Assembly (NCBI GenBank): GCA_019243595.1
Contig: JAFAUA010000516.1
Location: forward strand, 1 to 8,468
Direction: 5' to 3'
Length of the DNA: 8,468 nt
From: Acidimicrobiia bacterium
GTDB lineage: Bacteria; Actinomycetota; Acidimicrobiia; Acidimicrobiales; AC-14
Shown here: positions 6,302 to 8,468 of the stretch, piece after piece
How positions within the stretch are numbered: position 1 is the first letter of the stretch
How the letters are laid out: every line of letters begins with the position of its first letter
Program-made: the position numbers and the translations under genes
Notes under the pieces: generated by a model
Databases searched by the model: none
What the model was told of the DNA's origin: nothing
What the model saw: only the letters and a program-made list of their open reading frames with translations

Positions 6302-7899
6302 GCTTGCCGCCCAGCCGCCGTTTCCTGATCTTCGCCGCGATCGCCGTTGTCGTCGTCGGTGGCGTGCTTGGCGGGCGCGCCCTCGCCGACTCGGGATCGC
6401 AAGTCGCGTCCTTCCGGACGGCGACCGTGAAGCGGGCCACCGTGAGTCAGACCGAGCAGCGCAGCGGGATCATCGAGCCGGTTGCGGCGGGCACCGTCGC
6501 CTTCCCGATCTCTGGTGTCGTCAACGGCGTTGGCGTGCAGGCCGGTCAGGCCGTCACCGCCGGCCAGACGCTGGCCACGCTCGACACCAGCGCCCTGCAG
6601 GCCCAGCTGACCGCCCAGCAGGCCACGCTCGCCGCCGCCCAGCTCACGCTGAACAACGCCCTCAACGGCGTCTCAACCCCGACCAACGGCTCGTCCACAG
6701 CCTCGTCCTCGCGGAGCTCGTCCACGGCGAGCACGAGCCAGAGCAGCCGGTCGTCGTCGGGCTCTTCGAATCTCGGTCCCGCACGGCAGGCGGTGACGTC
6801 GGGCCAGCAGCGGGTCGACAGCGCGATGGCCGCCGCGCAGGCGGCGCTCAACAGCGCCAGCTCCGCTTGCGGCACGGCGAAGGGGTCGGCAGGTTCCTCC
6901 AACGGCACGTTCAAGGCGTCCTCGTCTTCCTCATCGTCGTCCAGCACGACGAGCACGACGACGCCGCGCAGCAACTCCTCTCAGTGCAGCGACGCGCTGC
7001 AGGCCGCCCTCAACGCCCAGCAGCAGCTATCGACAGCGCAGGCCAACCTGGCCAAGGCCGAGTCCACGCTCGACTCGATGCTCGCGAGCGCAACGTCGTC
7101 CGGCTCGTCGAGCCAGGGCGGCGGTGCGGCAGCATCGACCCCCTCGCTCTCCGGGCCGACTTCGGCCGAGCTCGTCGCCGATCAAGCGGCCGCTGACGCC
7201 GCACAGGCGAACGTCACCGCCGCCCAGCAGAATCTGGCCCAGGGCACGATCGTGAGCCCAATTGACGGCACCGTGGCCGCCGTGAACATGAAGGTGGGCG
7301 ACCACGTGGGCGCGGCGTCGACGACCGAGAACGTCGTCGTCGTCGGGCCCGGCGGCTACGAGGTCACGACAACGGTGCCGGTGACCGACATCGGCAACGT
7401 CAAGCTCGCCGACGCCGCCAGTGTCGTCCCCGACGGTGCGGGTTCGGCGATCGACGGCAAGGTCGTCTCGATCGGTGTCGTGCCGGTGACGAGCGGCAGC
7501 ACGACGAACTACCCGGTGGTCGTCGGCCTGAACGGTTCGCCCGAGGGCCTCCGCAACGGCGGCGACGCCAACGTGACCATCACGCTGAACCAGGTCAACG
7601 ACGTGCTCGCGGTCCCCACCTCTGCTGTCCGAACAGCCGGCGCGGGTGCCTTCCACATCGTGCAGGTGCTTTCCGGAAGCAAAACCCAGATAACGCCGGT
7701 TCAAGTGGGTGCCGTGGGGCCGGACCTGACCGAGATCAAATCGGGTCTCCAGGAGGGTCAGCAGGTCGTGATTGCCGACCTCAATGCGCCGCTGCCGTCG
7801 AACACCCTGCCCCGCGGCTTCGGTGGGGGCGGAGGTTTGGGTGGGGGAGGACTCGGCGGTGGCGGGTTCGGGGGCGCGACGATCGGCCGAGGCGGCTGA
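6298..7899 (+). CDS. Second HlyD/MacA-type adaptor with a four-segment hairpin and a cysteine pair (adaptor 2)
   Basis: 533 residues. An N-terminal membrane anchor (about 9-29) precedes a split lipoyl domain: first half SGVVNGVGVQAGQAVTAG (72-89), second half SPIDGTVAAVNMKVGDHVG (320-338). The region between them is about 220 residues. It has four Ala/Gln-rich helical segments (about 97-121, 161-190, 230-263, 288-316) separated by three Ser-rich linkers (122-160, 192-228, 265-287). The central linker has nine serines in a row (208-216) and is bracketed by Cys191 and Cys230, the only cysteines in this protein. Barrel and membrane-proximal parts follow (EVTTTVPVTDIGNVKLAD, 355-372; NDVLAVPTSAV, 434-444), then a Gly-rich tail. 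ATG 6298 overlaps the permease stop, with GAGGA four bases upstream. It is only distantly similar to adaptor 1 and probably joins the same complex, perhaps as a hetero-oligomer or an alternative adaptor. Confidence 0.92.
   Translation: MSLPPSRRFLIFAAIAVVVVGGVLGGRALADSGSQVASFRTATVKRATVSQTEQRSGIIEPVAAGTVAFPISGVVNGVGVQAGQAVTAGQTLATLDTSALQAQLTAQQATLAAAQLTLNNALNGVSTPTNGSSTASSSRSSSTASTSQSSRSSSGSSNLGPARQAVTSGQQRVDSAMAAAQAALNSASSACGTAKGSAGSSNGTFKASSSSSSSSSTTSTTTPRSNSSQCSDALQAALNAQQQLSTAQANLAKAESTLDSMLASATSSGSSSQGGGAAASTPSLSGPTSAELVADQAAADAAQANVTAAQQNLAQGTIVSPIDGTVAAVNMKVGDHVGAASTTENVVVVGPGGYEVTTTVPVTDIGNVKLADAASVVPDGAGSAIDGKVVSIGVVPVTSGSTTNYPVVVGLNGSPEGLRNGGDANVTITLNQVNDVLAVPTSAVRTAGAGAFHIVQVLSGSKTQITPVQVGAVGPDLTEIKSGLQEGQQVVIADLNAPLPSNTLPRGFGGGGGLGGGGLGGGGFGGATIGRGG
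6919..6945 (+). repeat. Polyserine-coding tract in adaptor 2
   Basis: Nine consecutive serine codons drawn from five different codons (TCC, TCG, TCT, TCA, AGC), followed by a Ser/Thr-rich stretch. It sits in the linker between the two cysteines. The codon diversity indicates that the serine run is kept at protein level. Confidence 0.8.
7816..7896 (+). repeat. Glycine-rich tail of adaptor 2
   Basis: Codes for residues 507-533, in which GGGGL/GGGGF-type units recur about every five residues. It directly abuts the stop codon and the convergent gene beyond. Confidence 0.75.
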
Positions 7900-7900
7900 T

Positions 7901-8311
7901 TCAGCCCTGCAACAGGTCGGGAAGCTCTTCGCCTGAGCCCTGACCCGGTCCGGCGGCGTCGGCGATCTTCGCGATCCCGGCGAGAAGCCCACCGATGAGG
8001 TCCCCGGCCGCGAAGCGCTGCGTCATCAACGTCACGACGCCCTGTGCGTCGGCGTCGGTCACGCGCTGACGCGCATCGGCGGCGGTGACGATCTCGACCT
8101 GGCGGGCGTCGGGCGCGACCAGCACCAGCACGGCTGGACGTTCGTGCAGGCCGCGCGTGACGAACAGCTGCTCGGCGTGGCGGCGCGGGTCCTCGCCGCC
8201 TGGTCCGAGGTACACGCAAATCTGCAGCCCCGTGGACTCCTCTGCCTCGTGCACGGCGCGTCCCACTTGACGCTCTTGGCGGGCTCGAAGGGGCTTCAGC
8301 TCACCAGCCAC
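7901..8311 (-). CDS. DUF5130-family (TPM-like) small protein
   Basis: 136 residues from GTG 8311. It resembles DUF5130 of actinobacteria, which looks like a compact TPM-type domain (the fold also seen in YgcG and Psb32 proteins); its function is not established. Recognisable features are a helical start, the strand TGLQICVYLG (27-36), the ERPAVLVLVAP strand (57-67), VEIVTAADARQRVTD (72-86), and a C-terminal helical part with FAAGDLIGGLLAGIAKIAD (100-118). No signal peptide or membrane segment is visible, so it may be cytoplasmic or depend on its neighbour. The start overlaps the end of the upstream Gly-rich gene by 11 bases, with GGTGGAG six bases before it. The frame stays open further upstream, but that part reads as Ala/Ser/Gly filler from the other gene's Gly-rich tail, so I do not extend it. 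Its stop lies one base from the stop of adaptor 2. Confidence 0.85.
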   Translation of the reverse strand: MAGELKPLRARQERQVGRAVHEAEESTGLQICVYLGPGGEDPRRHAEQLFVTRGLHERPAVLVLVAPDARQVEIVTAADARQRVTDADAQGVVTLMTQRFAAGDLIGGLLAGIAKIADAAGPGQGSGEELPDLLQG

Positions 8312-8468
8312 CGCTCGCTCCACCGCCGCCGAAGCCGCTGCCCCCGCCGCCGCCGAACCCACCCCCGCCGAAGCCTCCACCGCCGAAGGCGCCGCCGCCA
8401 CCGAAGCCGCCACCCCAGCCGCCGCCCCAGAAGATGGGGAGGCCCCAGAAGTGGCCCCGCCGCCGACC
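8301..8468 (-). CDS. C-terminal Gly-rich tail of a probable TPM/YgcG-type protein (partial, runs off the right edge)
   Basis: The last 55 codons of a minus-strand gene that begins beyond the window, ending in TGA at 8303-8301. The tail has an aromatic lead (HFWGLPIFWGGGWGG, about 6-20), then repeated GGGGF units, and ends GGGGASGGW. This glycine-rich end with FGGGG units and a terminal Gly-Ser/Gly-Trp is characteristic of membrane-anchored TPM-domain (YgcG-like) proteins. The PIFWGG stretch probably follows that protein's last membrane segment or linker. The gene is immediately upstream of the DUF5130 gene and overlaps it by 11 bases, so the two are likely co-transcribed and may work together. 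No catalytic domain is visible here; assignment rests on the tail and on the neighbour. Confidence 0.7.
   Translation of the reverse strand, partial: GRRRGHFWGLPIFWGGGWGGGFGGGGAFGGGGFGGGGFGGGGGSGFGGGGASGGW
8318..8324 (-). promoter_or_regulatory. Ribosome binding site of the DUF5130 gene
   Basis: GGTGGAG on the minus strand, six bases before GTG 8311. It is embedded in the glycine codons of the upstream gene. It is the reason for choosing 8311 over the in-frame GTGs at 8323 and 8413. Confidence 0.5.

Larger units (their letters stand above)
1895..7899 (+). other. Five-gene export operon (MacAB-like ABC exporter with two adaptors and a DUF5666-like subunit)
   Basis: The five genes overlap successively by 4 bases (GTGA at 2839), 1 base (TGATG at 4330), 4 bases (ATGA at 5069) and 4 bases (ATGA at 6298). 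There is no internal gap for a promoter or terminator. Tight coupling implies a fixed ratio of products and probably one membrane complex. Order: DUF5666-like protein, adaptor 1, ATPase, permease, adaptor 2. No outer-membrane TolC partner or regulator is present here, which suits a monoderm exporter. The substrate is unknown; peptides, lipids or small toxic molecules are all handled by members of the wider family. Confidence 0.85.

Noticed and set aside
7860..7960. Search for a shared terminator between the convergent operons
   Set aside because: No GC stem followed by a T-run was found on either strand; the region is coding on both sides of a one-base gap.
8320..8430. Regular GC-rich repeats at the right end, considered as a CRISPR or minisatellite
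   Set aside because: The periodicity comes from glycine codons in a Gly-rich protein tail. There are no uniform spacers or conserved repeat units of CRISPR length.

Overview
The window looks like a piece of a high-GC actinobacterial chromosome. Coding density is very high, GTG starts are common, neighbouring genes overlap by a few bases, and there is a DUF5130-type protein, a family found mainly in actinobacteria. A free-living, soil- or water-type lineage such as the Acidimicrobiia would fit, but that placement is inference. No rRNA, tRNA, CRISPR, insertion sequence or phage gene is visible.

Left block (1-1769, minus strand): an SDR-family dehydrogenase followed, after a 3-base gap, by an acyl-CoA dehydrogenase that runs off the left edge. 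The pair looks like part of a beta-oxidation-type catabolic operon for fatty acids, steroid side chains or similar CoA esters. A divergent intergenic region (1770-1894) holds a 16-base interrupted palindrome just upstream of the SDR gene. It also holds a separate set of direct and inverted repeats just upstream of the rightward operon.

Central block (about 1895-7899, plus strand): five genes, each overlapping the next by 1 or 4 bases, so almost certainly one operon. The order is a membrane-anchored protein with two DUF5666-like repeats, a MacA/HlyD-type adaptor, a MacB-type ABC ATPase, a MacB/FtsX-type permease, and a second, differently built adaptor. Together they resemble the split-subunit MacAB-like exporters of monoderm bacteria (compare YknWXYZ of Bacillus). 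Here there are two unlike adaptors plus a third extracytoplasmic subunit. All three of these proteins end in glycine-rich tails, both adaptors carry polyserine linkers, and the second adaptor has a lone pair of cysteines flanking the predicted tip of its coiled-coil hairpin. The substrate cannot be read from the sequence, and no regulator is encoded in the window.

Right block (7901-8468, minus strand): a DUF5130 (TPM-like) small protein. Its start overlaps the 3' end of a gene whose visible part is the glycine-rich, tryptophan-terminated tail typical of secreted TPM/YgcG-type proteins; that gene is cut by the right edge. This block converges on the exporter operon with a single base between the stop codons.
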